Assembly: GCA_964438865.1 (NCBI GenBank)
Contig: CAYTMI010000006.1
Span: forward strand, 62,001-126,000
Length of the DNA stretch: 64,000 nucleotides
Source of the DNA: G016234445 sp964438865
Lineage (GTDB): Bacteria; Chloroflexota; Dehalococcoidia; Tepidiformales; Tepidiformaceae
Direction of reading: 5' to 3'
Positions 17,958 through 26,373 of this stretch are shown piece by piece. Each line of letters begins with the position of its first letter. Position 1 is the first letter of the stretch. Position numbers and translations under genes: made by a program. The notes under the pieces are model-generated. The model made no database searches and was not told the DNA's origin. It was given only the letters and a program-made list of their open reading frames with translations.

Positions 17958-17994
17958 GCCGGACGGTCGCCGCTGGAAACTTTGACCGTCCGGC
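17958..17994 (+). other. Perfect 11-bp stem-loop after the DUF5343 gene
   Basis: GCCGGACGGTC (17958-17968) pairs with GACCGTCCGGC (17984-17994) around a 15-nt loop. No T-run follows, so it may be an RNA processing or 3'-protection element rather than a classical terminator. Confidence 0.5.
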
Positions 17995-18003
17995 CCAGCA
18001 GAC

Positions 18004-18086
18004 GCGCCCGTGGTGGAATGGCATACACATCGGTCTGGAAAACCGACGCCTCGCCGGGCTTGTGGGTTCGAATCCCACCGGGCGCA
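18004..18086 (+). tRNA. tRNA-Ser(GGA)
   Basis: A class II tRNA with acceptor GCGCCCG/CGGGCGC, anticodon loop CTGGAAA (anticodon GGA) on a TCGGT/ACCGA stem, a long variable arm and T arm GTGGG-TTCGAAT-CCCAC. CCA is not encoded. Confidence 0.93.
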
Positions 18087-18185
18087 CCTTTTCGAAGACG
18101 CCCCGGCGTTGGAAGCACCGGGAACTCCGACAGTCACGATGGAGTAAGCACCGTGACCATTCTCGACTCTACCATACCCTGACGC

Positions 18186-18345
18186 CGGGGCCGACCCTCT
18201 GCGGGCTCGCGCCTTGGAGCCGCCGCCACCCGGAAGATCACGCGCCGGAGCTCCCGCAGGGCCGTCCCCTGCCGCTTAGGGGGAGGCGAACGCGGCAGGC
18301 GTTGGCAACAGGTCCATTCGGCCTCAGCACCGTGTCCGAGGGTCC
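18186..18345 (+). ncRNA. Possible structured RNA of unknown class
   Basis: Between the two tRNA genes a stretch of about 160 nt has nested complementarity. GACCCTC (18193-18199) can close with GAGGGTC (18338-18344). Inside, CTGCGGG/CCCGCAG (18199-18205, 18253-18259) and CCTGCCGC/GCGGCAGG (18268-18275, 18292-18299) form two arms. A promoter-like GTGACC-N16-TACCCT lies just ahead. It lacks the marks of SRP RNA, RNase P, tmRNA or 6S RNA. Confidence 0.3.
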
Positions 18346-18365
18346 CATCACGAAGAGTTCCAGCC

Positions 18366-18371
18366 TACAAT
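18366..18371 (+). promoter_or_regulatory. -10 box TACAAT of tRNA-Arg
   Basis: TACAAT ends 8 nt before the 5' end of the tRNA, the expected spacing for a start near the mature end. Confidence 0.5.
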
Positions 18372-18379
18372 CAGGGGGA

Positions 18380-18452
18380 GCCCCCGTAGCTCAGGGGATA
18401 GAGCAGGCGCCTTCTAAGCGCCTGGCCGCAGGTTCGAATCCTGCCGGGGGCA
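18380..18452 (+). tRNA. tRNA-Arg(TCT)
   Basis: A 73-nt cloverleaf: acceptor GCCCCCG/CGGGGGC, anticodon loop CTTCTAA (anticodon TCT, reads AGA/AGG) and T arm GCAGG-TTCGAAT-CCTGC. CCA is not encoded. Confidence 0.95.
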
Positions 18453-18541
18453 CATCCCCACCCTTCCCGCAACAGCCGCAGGCGGGCCGTTTGGCTCGAT
18501 CCTGCGGGCCTATTGACCCTGCCAACCGCTCGCGAAGGGGA

Positions 18542-18547
18542 TAGCAT
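18542..18547 (+). promoter_or_regulatory. -10 box TAGCAT, leaderless promoter
   Basis: TAGCAT, six bases, then ATG 18554 of the DUF2157 gene. Confidence 0.5.
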
Positions 18548-18553
18548 GGTGCT

Positions 18554-19504
18554 ATGGCATCGATAGAAGAGCACCTGAAACGATGGATCGTGGCCGGCGT
18601 CTTGGACGAGGCGACCGCCACGGGGATACGGACGTTCGAGCAAGAGCAGCCTGCCCCCCGGCGCGAGGGGCCGGGACTGATGGAAGTGCTGGTGTACCTG
18701 GGGGTCGCCGTGGTCTGTGTCGGCGTCGCGATCCTCGTGGGGAGCAATTGGGAAGACCTGGAGGAGTGGGCGCGGGTGGCGGTGATCGGCGTGCCGGCAG
18801 TGCTCGCCATCGCGGCTGGCCAGGGACTGCGGAGCAGCGGCCAGCCCGAGCTTGAGCGCGGCGGACAGCTCGCATGGCTGGCCGGGGAAGGGCTGGTGGC
18901 CGGGACTGTCGCGGTGCTCACCGACAACGCCGGCTGGGATTCGGAGAACGTGAGCCTCGCCGCCGCGGTGGCCCTCGCCGGTGCCGGGTTAACGCTCTGG
19001 GTAATCGCTCCGAGCCACCTCCAGGTCGCGGGGGTGGCCGTGGCGCTCTTTGCGCTGCCGATGACCCTTGGCGAACGGCTGGCGGCCGACTCAGATGAGG
19101 GGGCACAAGCCGGGCTGTTCGGCATGGCGGGATTCGGCGCGGCGGCGGTCCTCCTCGCCGATGTGGGGCTTTTCCGCCCGAAGCTGACGGCCCAGCTGGC
19201 CGCCGCGGCGCTCCTCGGCTTCGGCACGTTCGCCGGCACCATGGCGGCGGGCGATGGCGTGACGGAGGCAATCCTGTTCGTCGTCGGGGCGGCGCTCATC
19301 GCCGCGAGCATCTGGCGAGGCGTCTTCCTCTACGTGATCCTCGGGGTGGCACTGGTCTTCGCCGGCCTCATCAACAGCGTCGCGCGACACGCACCGAACG
19401 AGACCGTCGCAGCGCTCGCACTGATCGTCATCGGCGGGATGCTCGTCGCGACGGTGCTCGTGTTGGCCCAGAAGCGGCCGTGGGCGCCCCGGAACGCGCC
19501 ATGA
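18554..19504 (+). CDS. DUF2157 membrane protein
   Basis: The 316-residue protein has a short helical N-terminus (HLKRWIVAGVLDEATATGI) followed by MEVLVYLGVAVVCVGVAILVG, the DUF2157 opening, and about nine further hydrophobic segments. The family is widespread and uncharacterised. The next gene begins inside its stop codon region (ATGA at 19501), so the two form an operon. Confidence 0.8.
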   Translation: MASIEEHLKRWIVAGVLDEATATGIRTFEQEQPAPRREGPGLMEVLVYLGVAVVCVGVAILVGSNWEDLEEWARVAVIGVPAVLAIAAGQGLRSSGQPELERGGQLAWLAGEGLVAGTVAVLTDNAGWDSENVSLAAAVALAGAGLTLWVIAPSHLQVAGVAVALFALPMTLGERLAADSDEGAQAGLFGMAGFGAAAVLLADVGLFRPKLTAQLAAAALLGFGTFAGTMAAGDGVTEAILFVVGAALIAASIWRGVFLYVILGVALVFAGLINSVARHAPNETVAALALIVIGGMLVATVLVLAQKRPWAPRNAP

Positions 19505-20205
19505 GGAGCCGGCTGGCCGTCGTCGCGACGTTCGCCGGCGTTGCCGCCCTGATCCTGCTGGCAGTGGCGGTGTGGAAGTTCGGCCAGAAGGATCCGTCGC
19601 CCCCCTCCCTTACGAAGAACCCGAACGAGGCCATCACCGGGGAGATCCTCTACATCCGTGACGAGTGCATCGTCCGGGCGGCCGCATCGGGCGCCTCGAA
19701 GCAGACCGTCAGTTGTCCGGTCCCCAACACCGTCTCGTGGGTCGACGCGGACACCGTGCGGTACTGGCGATATGACGGCGGCGGGCCAACGGCCGTGAAC
19801 GTGAACCTGGCCACCGGCGCCGAGACTCCGCTCCCGGCATCGCCGGACAGCGGAGTCTCCTCGGCGCCGGGCAAGCTGCCGCCCCAGCGATCCGAAGCGA
19901 CCTCGCCGAAAGGGGAGTCCGTTTCCTTCGACAAGGACGGGTCGCTGTACCGCTCGACCCCGGGTGAGACCGGGCGGGTGCTCATCTTCGAATACGACGG
20001 ACCGGATTCGCGGCGGCCGGATTTCATAACCTGGTCGCCGGACGGCGAATGGGTGCTCCTTTACTACGCCGACAGGGACTACAACCGCGGCGAACTCTGG
20101 ATCGTGCGTCGCGACGGCACCGTGAGCGGCACCATCGCCACCGGCGTCGAACGGTCCGCTTCCTGGTGGATCGACGGGGTGGGGTACCTGCCGGAGTTCC
20201 AGTAG
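19501..20205 (+). CDS. Membrane-anchored PD40-like protein
   Basis: This 234-residue protein has one N-terminal membrane anchor (VVATFAGVAALILLAVAVW) and a strand-rich extracytoplasmic part. WSPDGEWVLLYYADRD and RGELWIVRRDG match the PD40/TolB beta-propeller repeat, though there are too few blades for a full propeller. Function unknown. It overlaps the DUF2157 gene and may act with it at the membrane. Confidence 0.65.
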   Translation: MRSRLAVVATFAGVAALILLAVAVWKFGQKDPSPPSLTKNPNEAITGEILYIRDECIVRAAASGASKQTVSCPVPNTVSWVDADTVRYWRYDGGGPTAVNVNLATGAETPLPASPDSGVSSAPGKLPPQRSEATSPKGESVSFDKDGSLYRSTPGETGRVLIFEYDGPDSRRPDFITWSPDGEWVLLYYADRDYNRGELWIVRRDGTVSGTIATGVERSASWWIDGVGYLPEFQ

Positions 20206-20287
20206 GCAGTATCGTTCCAGTAGGCAGGCGGCGCGACAGCGACCGCGAGGGCGGCTATCCTTCGGCCATCAACCGGGAGGGGCCGCC

Positions 20288-21454
20288 GTGGTCGCACCAG
20301 CATTCGTTGCCAGCAAGCCAGAGGACGTGGGGATTGACCCCGAGAAGTTGGAGGCAGTCTTCGCGCGGGTGAAGCGGGATGTCGACGACGGGATCCTGCC
20401 GAGCGCTTCCGTCGCTGTCGCCCGGCAGGGCAAGGTTGCGGGCTTCCGGGTGTTCGGACAGGCGATGCAGGGCGGCGTGATGAAGCCCGCCACCGAGGAC
20501 ACGCTCTACAGCATTTTCTCCAGCACGAAGGCGATCGTCGGGGCCGCGACCTGGACGCTGTTCGAAGAAGGGCTGCTGAAGCTGGACGAGAAGGTAGCGG
20601 ACATCATTCCTGAGTTCGGCACCAACGGAAAGGATGTCGTCACCGTGGAGCAAGCGATGCTTCACATCGGTGGCTTCCCGCTGGCGCCACTCGGGCCTGG
20701 CCGCTGGGAGACGCGCGAGGGGCGGCTGCGGTCGTTCTCAGATTGGCGGCTGAACTGGGAGCCGGGCACGAAGTTCGAATACCACGCCACCTCGCTGCAC
20801 TGGGTGCTGGCGGAGATCATAGAACGGCGGACGGGAGTCGAGTTCAAGCAGTTCGTCCGGGAGCGCATCATCGAGCCGATGAAGCTCCACGAGTTCTACC
20901 TCGGGTTGCCCGCGGAACTGAATGCGCAAGTCGCGGACGTGCTCCACGTGGTGCCGCCGGTCCCACCGCCCGGCGGATGGGGCGAAGTCACCCCGGACGC
21001 GATCCTCAACTTCAACCGGCCGGAGGTGCGCGCAGTGGGCGTCCCCGGCGGCGGCGGGATTGCCCGGGCGGCGGAACTTGCGCTCTTCTACCAGCCGCTC
21101 ATCAACGGCGGCGTCACCGCGGATGGGACCCGGATCATGAAGGCCGAGACCATCGAATTCGCGACCAAACCGCGGACCAGGGACTTCCACGTCGACCTGA
21201 TGTTCCAGAAGCCGGTGAACCGGGCACTGACGGTGGTGGTTGCGGGAGACGCAGAGAACGCGGTCTACCGCGGGTTCGGGCGGACGACATCGCCGCGGGC
21301 GTTCGGGCACGGCGGGGCTGGCGGCCAGATCGGCTGGGGCGACCCTGAGACGGGCATCTCGGTCGGGTACTGCACCAACGGCTTCGTGGACGACCTGATG
21401 CAGGGCCGGCGTGGGGTCGCGGTCAGCAGCCTGGTGGCGGTGTGCGCGGGTTAG
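20288..21454 (+). CDS. Serine hydrolase, beta-lactamase/EstB family
   Basis: The 388-residue protein has the SxxK motif as SSTK (FSSTKAIVGAATWTLFEEG, near residue 77), a YHATS segment at the place of YxN and HGGAGGQIG near the end for the third motif. The family covers esterases, D-aminopeptidases and transesterases; no signal peptide is seen. GTG 20288 has GGGAGGGG 7 nt upstream. It ends overlapping the convergent Ddn-like gene by 4 bp. Confidence 0.85.
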   Translation: MVAPAFVASKPEDVGIDPEKLEAVFARVKRDVDDGILPSASVAVARQGKVAGFRVFGQAMQGGVMKPATEDTLYSIFSSTKAIVGAATWTLFEEGLLKLDEKVADIIPEFGTNGKDVVTVEQAMLHIGGFPLAPLGPGRWETREGRLRSFSDWRLNWEPGTKFEYHATSLHWVLAEIIERRTGVEFKQFVRERIIEPMKLHEFYLGLPAELNAQVADVLHVVPPVPPPGGWGEVTPDAILNFNRPEVRAVGVPGGGGIARAAELALFYQPLINGGVTADGTRIMKAETIEFATKPRTRDFHVDLMFQKPVNRALTVVVAGDAENAVYRGFGRTTSPRAFGHGGAGGQIGWGDPETGISVGYCTNGFVDDLMQGRRGVAVSSLVAVCAG

Positions 21455-21903
21455 CCCTGGGGTTCGAGCACCACCATGGGTATGGCAACTCCGCGGCTTT
21501 CCGGGTACTTCGCGAAGGCCGGGTTGAGCGATTCCATCCGTGCCCAGAGTTCAGCGCTCTCGTCCGGAGGGGCGATCCGCGCCCGGGCCTGAAAGCGCCG
21601 GCGGCCGACCTCGACCGTGACCTCCGGGTTCATCTGGACGTTGCGGAACCAGGCGGGCTCCCAGTGACCAGCATTCGAACTGGCAACGACGACAGCGGCA
21701 TCGTGTTGGAGGTAGACCAGCGGGACGGTCCGCGGTTTGCCGCTTTTCCGTCCCCGCACGGTCAGGAGGAGCACTGGCACGTGGTTTACTCTGCCGCCCA
21801 CGCGCCCACCGGACCAACGGTACGCGGACCGATGGAGCACACCGAAGCCTCTCTTGCCAGCGGCAAGCAGCGCGCCTTTGAACGAACTACGGTTGATGGC
21901 CAA
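21451..21903 (-). CDS. Deazaflavin (F420)-type nitroreductase relative
   Basis: A 150-residue protein of the Ddn-like split-barrel family. LLLTVRGRKSGKPRTVPLVY and SSNAGHWEPAWFRNVQMNPEVTVEVG are its signature segments, which bind the F420 deazaflavin. Reaction and substrate unknown. The TTG start at 21903 has GGAGGG 8 nt upstream; other starts are possible. The presence of this family implies that the host makes F420. Confidence 0.85.
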   Translation of the reverse strand: MAINRSSFKGALLAAGKRGFGVLHRSAYRWSGGRVGGRVNHVPVLLLTVRGRKSGKPRTVPLVYLQHDAAVVVASSNAGHWEPAWFRNVQMNPEVTVEVGRRRFQARARIAPPDESAELWARMESLNPAFAKYPESRGVAIPMVVLEPQG

Positions 21904-22015
21904 GGATCTGCCCTCCGGTCGAGCCGCGGACGGCTCGGGACGACTTCGCCGCGAAGCCTACCACATGGGTTACCGATGTCGCCGGTGCGTACCCGGTTCC
22001 GCAGGTCTGCGCGCG

Positions 22016-23272
22016 CTAACTGCCGCTGGCGCCGGGCACACCCTGGGGCACCGCGCCGGGGGCCGGCCTGGCAAACCGCTCAGTGGCGAAGCGGACCGAG
22101 TAGACTGCGAGCCCGAGCAGGATCGCAGCCCCCACCACCGGCGTCGAAACCCGTTTCAGCGCCGTGACATCGGCAAGCAGTCCCGTGGAGAAGACGACAA
22201 GACCCAGGTTCGTCCCCCAGAACACGACCTGGTCGGCACGTGGCCAGCGGACGTCGATGCGGTTCGTGGCCGCGAACATGAGGCCGAAAATGGCATTGGT
22301 CATCACGCCGATGAACATGGTGTGGTCGAGCGCCAGCAGTTCGTGGTCGGGGACGTTGTCGAAGTTGCCCTTGTAGCGGGCCACGAGGTACTGGATCAGC
22401 AGGATGTTCGCGACCGTGGCGATGGCGCTGGTCGCGGCGAACCGTGCCGGCCCCCGGCCGAGCCAGTCGACTTTCCGGAACAAGGGCCACATCCGCCAGA
22501 CGAAGATCCCGACGCCCACCAGTTCGAGAAGCGCCGCAGCCGGCGCAAGCGGCGTGATGTCGAGCAGGAGCGAGAAGAGAAGGACAACGCCGCCGAGAAA
22601 CGGGAAGACCATCTGGATAGTCCCGAGTCGGCGCGCGGGGTCGGGACGCGGCCACTTGAAACACCATTCGCTGAGCGCCATGCCGACCGGGATGAGGAAA
22701 CCCACCACCATCGTCCCGGGATGGGCATCTTCGCCCCCGGATGGGAGCACGTTGCGGCCGGTCGCGATTTCGTACCCGAGGAGGACGCCCACGACGCCGC
22801 CAACGACAGAGGTGCCCATTGCGACCAAGAATCCCCAGTGCGGGGCAGTCATCGCGATCCCGCGGGCGCGGAGGACGACCCAAACGAGGAAGCCCGCAAT
22901 CGCCAGCAGCGCGAACGACCCGAAGAACGGCCGGGCTTCGCCGAAGGTGAGGAAGAACGTGGCGACGAAGGCTGGGACGGCTATGAGCGCCAGCACCGTG
23001 AGCCCTCGGACGGCGCGCACTTCAGTCTGGCCGGGATGGTGGCCTTCGCCGAAGAGCCAGAGGGAGGCGGCGAAGACACTGAGCGTGATCCAGCCGAGCG
23101 TCCCGGCGTGGACGTGCGTGAGCAGCGTCTTGCGGCCGAAGTCCGTCACATCGGTGCCGTTGAGAATGCCAACAACGACCGTGAAGACGAAGATAACCAG
23201 GGCTTCCTGGAGGAGGAGGACGGCCTCGTTGCGGAAGGGCCCGCCCGGTTCAGAGTTCGACGAAAGACTCAC
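22016..23272 (-). CDS. Polytopic membrane protein, haem-copper oxidase subunit I-like
   Basis: About 12 hydrophobic segments over 418 residues. His-containing segments THVHAGTLGWI, DAHPGTMVVGFL and DHTMFIGVMTNAIFGLM resemble helices of NorB/CcoN-like and NnrS-like proteins, in which histidines bind haem or copper. A full oxidase ligand set cannot be shown, and no subunit II or assembly gene is nearby. The GTG at 23272 is chosen because the hydrophobic conserved part begins there; the frame is open 93 codons further with no protein-like sequence. Confidence 0.55.
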   Translation of the reverse strand: MSLSSNSEPGGPFRNEAVLLLQEALVIFVFTVVVGILNGTDVTDFGRKTLLTHVHAGTLGWITLSVFAASLWLFGEGHHPGQTEVRAVRGLTVLALIAVPAFVATFFLTFGEARPFFGSFALLAIAGFLVWVVLRARGIAMTAPHWGFLVAMGTSVVGGVVGVLLGYEIATGRNVLPSGGEDAHPGTMVVGFLIPVGMALSEWCFKWPRPDPARRLGTIQMVFPFLGGVVLLFSLLLDITPLAPAAALLELVGVGIFVWRMWPLFRKVDWLGRGPARFAATSAIATVANILLIQYLVARYKGNFDNVPDHELLALDHTMFIGVMTNAIFGLMFAATNRIDVRWPRADQVVFWGTNLGLVVFSTGLLADVTALKRVSTPVVGAAILLGLAVYSVRFATERFARPAPGAVPQGVPGASGS

Positions 23273-23424
23273 GCTTGCCCCCAGCCGTTGTTGAGCTTGA
23301 TCTCGCGGAATCCTACAGAGCCGGGCGGTGGCGCGCACCCCCTCTTCGGCGCGCAACGCCGGCGCGGAAGCGCGTCCAGGCGACAGGGCACCACCGTCCG
23401 CTTCCTTGGGATGCGGGGCGTTGG

Positions 23425-23456
23425 TATGATCTCCTCCGGCAATGCGGGATACCCGC
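23425..23456 (+). promoter_or_regulatory. Extended -10 promoter and leader hairpin of ino1 operon
   Basis: TGGTATGAT is an extended -10 element (TATGAT 23425-23430). A GCGGG-ATA-CCCGC hairpin follows at 23444-23456 in a leader of about 105 nt before the TTG start. Confidence 0.5.
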
Positions 23457-23543
23457 GTGCCGGTAGTTACGGCCCGGCTTTCCCCCAAACCCGCCGGATG
23501 AACGACTGCCCGAGACACCCCGATTCCGGGAAGGAGAAGGACG

Positions 23544-24620
23544 TTGGGCAAGATTAACGTGGCAATCGTGGGCGTGGGGAACTGCGCCTCATCGCTGGTT
23601 CAGGGCGTCGAGTTCTACAAGAACGCCGAAGCCGGCGACGTCATCCCGGGGCTCATGCACCCGGTCCTTGGCGGCTACCACATCAACGACATCGAATTCA
23701 AAGTCGCCATCGACATCGACATCGAGAAGGTCGGCAAGGACCTCAGCGACGCCATCTTTTCAGGGCCGAACAACACCTTCAAGTTCACCGATGTCCCGAA
23801 GACGGGCGTCACCGTCGCCCGTGGTATGACCCATGACGGCCTCGGCAAGTACCTCAGCCAGATCATCACGAAGGCGCCCGGCGGCACCGCCGACATCGTC
23901 GGCCTGCTCCGCGACAACGACATCGACGTCGTCATCAACTACCTGCCGGTTGGGTCGGAAGAAGCGACGAAGTGGTACGTGGAGCAGACGCTCGCGGCCG
24001 GCTGCGCTTTCATCAACTGCATCCCGGTGTTCATCGCCCGCGACCCCAACGGCTACTGGCCGCGCCGCTTCGAAGAAGCCGGGGTGCCGATCATCGGCGA
24101 CGACATCAAGAGCCAGGTTGGGGCAACCATCGTCCACCGCACGCTCACGCGCCTCTTCGCCGACCGCGGCGTGCGCCTCGACCGCACCTACCAGCTGAAC
24201 TTCGGCGGCAACACCGACTTCCTCAACATGCTCGAACGCGAGCGCCTCGAATCCAAGAAGATTTCGAAAACGAACGCCGTGACCAGCCAGCTGGACTTCC
24301 CGATGGCGCCGGAAAACATCCATGTCGGGCCCAGCGACCACGTGCCGTGGCTCCTCGACCGCAAGTGGTGCCACATCCGGATGGAAGGGACCACCTTCGG
24401 CAACGTGCCGCTCAATCTGGAACTCAAGCTCGAAGTCTGGGACAGCCCCAACAGCGCCGGCGTGGTCATCGACGCCATCCGCTGCGCGAAGCTGGGCCTG
24501 GACCGCGGGCTCAAGGGGCCGCTGTTGGCCCCGAGTTCGTACTTCATGAAGTCGCCGCCGGTGCAATACCACGACGACAAGGCGCGCGACGCTGTCGAGG
24601 CGTTCATCGCCCAGGGGTAG
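23544..24620 (+). CDS. ino1: Inositol-3-phosphate synthase
   Basis: This 358-residue enzyme converts glucose 6-phosphate to inositol 3-phosphate using NAD. KINVAIVGVGNCASSLVQG binds the cofactor and the sequence follows the short bacterial/archaeal form of the family. The TTG start has AAGGAG 8 nt upstream. It heads a six-gene run with gaps or overlaps of only a few bases, which makes inositol lipids its likely use. Confidence 0.95.
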   Translation: MGKINVAIVGVGNCASSLVQGVEFYKNAEAGDVIPGLMHPVLGGYHINDIEFKVAIDIDIEKVGKDLSDAIFSGPNNTFKFTDVPKTGVTVARGMTHDGLGKYLSQIITKAPGGTADIVGLLRDNDIDVVINYLPVGSEEATKWYVEQTLAAGCAFINCIPVFIARDPNGYWPRRFEEAGVPIIGDDIKSQVGATIVHRTLTRLFADRGVRLDRTYQLNFGGNTDFLNMLERERLESKKISKTNAVTSQLDFPMAPENIHVGPSDHVPWLLDRKWCHIRMEGTTFGNVPLNLELKLEVWDSPNSAGVVIDAIRCAKLGLDRGLKGPLLAPSSYFMKSPPVQYHDDKARDAVEAFIAQG

Positions 24621-24622
24621 CC

Positions 24623-25504
24623 GTGCAATATCGCCTCTGGCAGGTGGTCAGTGCGCTGATCCGGCGCATTCCGCCACGGGCGAGCTACGTGATCGCGGGG
24701 GCTGCCGGATCAGCAGCGTTCTATTGCTGGCCACGCGGCCGCCGCGCGACCATCCGTAACTACCGGCAAGTGCTGTCCGGCGCGCCTCCTTCGGAGGTCC
24801 GCCGGGTGGCCCGCCGATCGCTGGTGAACTACTGCAAGTACCTCACCGACTTCGTGAGGTTCCCTTCACTCCCGGCGCCGGTGCTGATCGAACAGGTACT
24901 CGGCGCAGAGCGCTTCGCCGAGCTGGACCGGGTGATGGCGCGGGGGAAGGGCGCGATCATCGTCTGCACTCATTTCGGTAACTGGGACCTGGGGGCGGGC
25001 GCCACGGCAGCGCGCGGGTTTCCGCTAACCGTGCTCGCGGAAACGTTCGCGGACCCGCGGCTGGACGAGATGGTGGTGGGCGCCCGGAAGCGGCTGGGCA
25101 TGGAGGTCATCAAGATCGAAAAAGCCGGGCCGTCGCTGGTGCGGACGCTGCAGCGAAACGGGTTGCTGGCGTTGCTGATCGACCGGCCGACGCCGGGAGA
25201 GGGAGTCACGGTGCAGTTCTTCGGCTCGGACGTCGAAGTCCCGGCGGGGCCGGCGCGGCTGGCCTTGCGCACGGGCGCGGCGGTGGTCCCCGTCGCTTTC
25301 GCGCGAGTGGCGCCCGGCGCACCAACGGTCACCACGCTCGCCGAGTTCCTGCCCCCTCACACCCCGACCGGGGACCAGGCGGCAGACGTGACCGCCATCA
25401 CCCAGGCGATCATGTCGGCGCACGAAGCGTTCATCCGGCGCCACCCGGACCAGTGGTACATGTTCCGGGAGATGTGGCCGAGGCCAGCCACGGCGACATC
25501 GTGA
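24623..25504 (+). CDS. Lysophospholipid acyltransferase (HtrB/PatA type), first copy
   Basis: This 293-residue protein has the LPLAT active-site motif HFGNWD (HxxxxD) and the later DRPTPGEGVTVQFFG segment that closes the acceptor site. Actinobacterial relatives acylate phosphatidylinositol mannosides (PatA), and proteobacterial ones acylate lipid A. GTG 24623 starts 2 nt after the ino1 stop and is preferred since the conserved start WQVVSALIRRIP follows. Its stop overlaps the next gene (GTGA). Confidence 0.85.
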   Translation: MQYRLWQVVSALIRRIPPRASYVIAGAAGSAAFYCWPRGRRATIRNYRQVLSGAPPSEVRRVARRSLVNYCKYLTDFVRFPSLPAPVLIEQVLGAERFAELDRVMARGKGAIIVCTHFGNWDLGAGATAARGFPLTVLAETFADPRLDEMVVGARKRLGMEVIKIEKAGPSLVRTLQRNGLLALLIDRPTPGEGVTVQFFGSDVEVPAGPARLALRTGAAVVPVAFARVAPGAPTVTTLAEFLPPHTPTGDQAADVTAITQAIMSAHEAFIRRHPDQWYMFREMWPRPATATS

Positions 25505-26373
25505 CGAAGTACTGGCTCCTCCGGTTGCTGATCCCGGCGGCGGCGCGGGTGCCGTGGGTTGCCTACCGGATGGCCGCGCCGACGGGCTGGATCGCGTGGC
25601 GGTGCCGGCGGCGGCTGCGCGAAACCCTCACCCGAAACCTGATGCCCCTCTGTGACGGCGACCGTCGCCGGGCCGGGCGGGCGGGGAGGCGGGCCTGCCA
25701 GAACGTCGTGGGCTACTGGATCGACATGATGACGCTCGCCCGGCGCGACATGCGCGAGTTCGAACGGCGGCATCTCACGGTCGAGAACGAGGGGCTTGCC
25801 TGGCCGCTGGCGGAAACGGGCCCTGTCGTCATCGTCAGCGCCCACGCGGGGAACCCGGAGATGGGCGCGATGGCGGTAACGTCGCGCCGAAGGGAGTACG
25901 TAGCGCTCGTGGAACCGCTGGAGCCGCCGCAGTTCGCTGAGCTGATGGGGAAGTTGCGGGCGCGGACCGGCGGCCGCTACCACGATGCAGGGATCGCCGG
26001 CCTGCGCGTCTGCCTCGAAACCCTGCGCGCGGGCGGAGTCGTCGCGCTCGTGGCTGATCGCGACGTCCAGGGGACGGGGGTCTGCGTGCCGTTCGCCGGG
26101 AGGAGTGCCCGGATGCCCCGCGGACCGTGGGACCTCGCCCGGCGCACGGGAGCGACGGTCCTGCCAGTCCTGACCCGGCGAACCGGCCGCGATTCCTTCC
26201 GCGTCGTCGTCTACGAACCGTTCAAGGTAGCTTCGACCGCGGATCGGGAAGCGGACGTGCGGGAGGCCGCCGCCCGCTGGGCCGCCCTGCTCGATTTGCA
26301 CATCCGGCGCTACCCGGCGCAATGGACGGTCCTCGAAGACTTCTGGGAGGTGCATGGCTGTGGCGAAGGCTGA
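25501..26373 (+). CDS. Lysophospholipid acyltransferase, second copy
   Basis: A 290-residue paralogue of the previous gene. The active motif is HAGNPE (HxxxxE), also seen in LpxL-type enzymes, and ADRDVQGTGVCVPFAGR matches the acceptor segment. Two divergent copies side by side suggest two acylation steps on one lipid. GTG 25501 overlaps the previous stop, and the C-terminus overlaps the PHP gene by 20 bp. Confidence 0.85.
   Translation: MTKYWLLRLLIPAAARVPWVAYRMAAPTGWIAWRCRRRLRETLTRNLMPLCDGDRRRAGRAGRRACQNVVGYWIDMMTLARRDMREFERRHLTVENEGLAWPLAETGPVVIVSAHAGNPEMGAMAVTSRRREYVALVEPLEPPQFAELMGKLRARTGGRYHDAGIAGLRVCLETLRAGGVVALVADRDVQGTGVCVPFAGRSARMPRGPWDLARRTGATVLPVLTRRTGRDSFRVVVYEPFKVASTADREADVREAAARWAALLDLHIRRYPAQWTVLEDFWEVHGCGEG

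Noticed and set aside
18180..18345. SRP RNA or RNase P RNA between the tRNAs
   Set aside because: The GGAAGNAGC-type apical loop of SRP and the conserved P4 core of RNase P are absent.
21737..23557. A 606-codon plus-strand frame opposite the membrane protein
   Set aside because: Charged, low-complexity antisense frame; the minus strand codes a clean polytopic protein.
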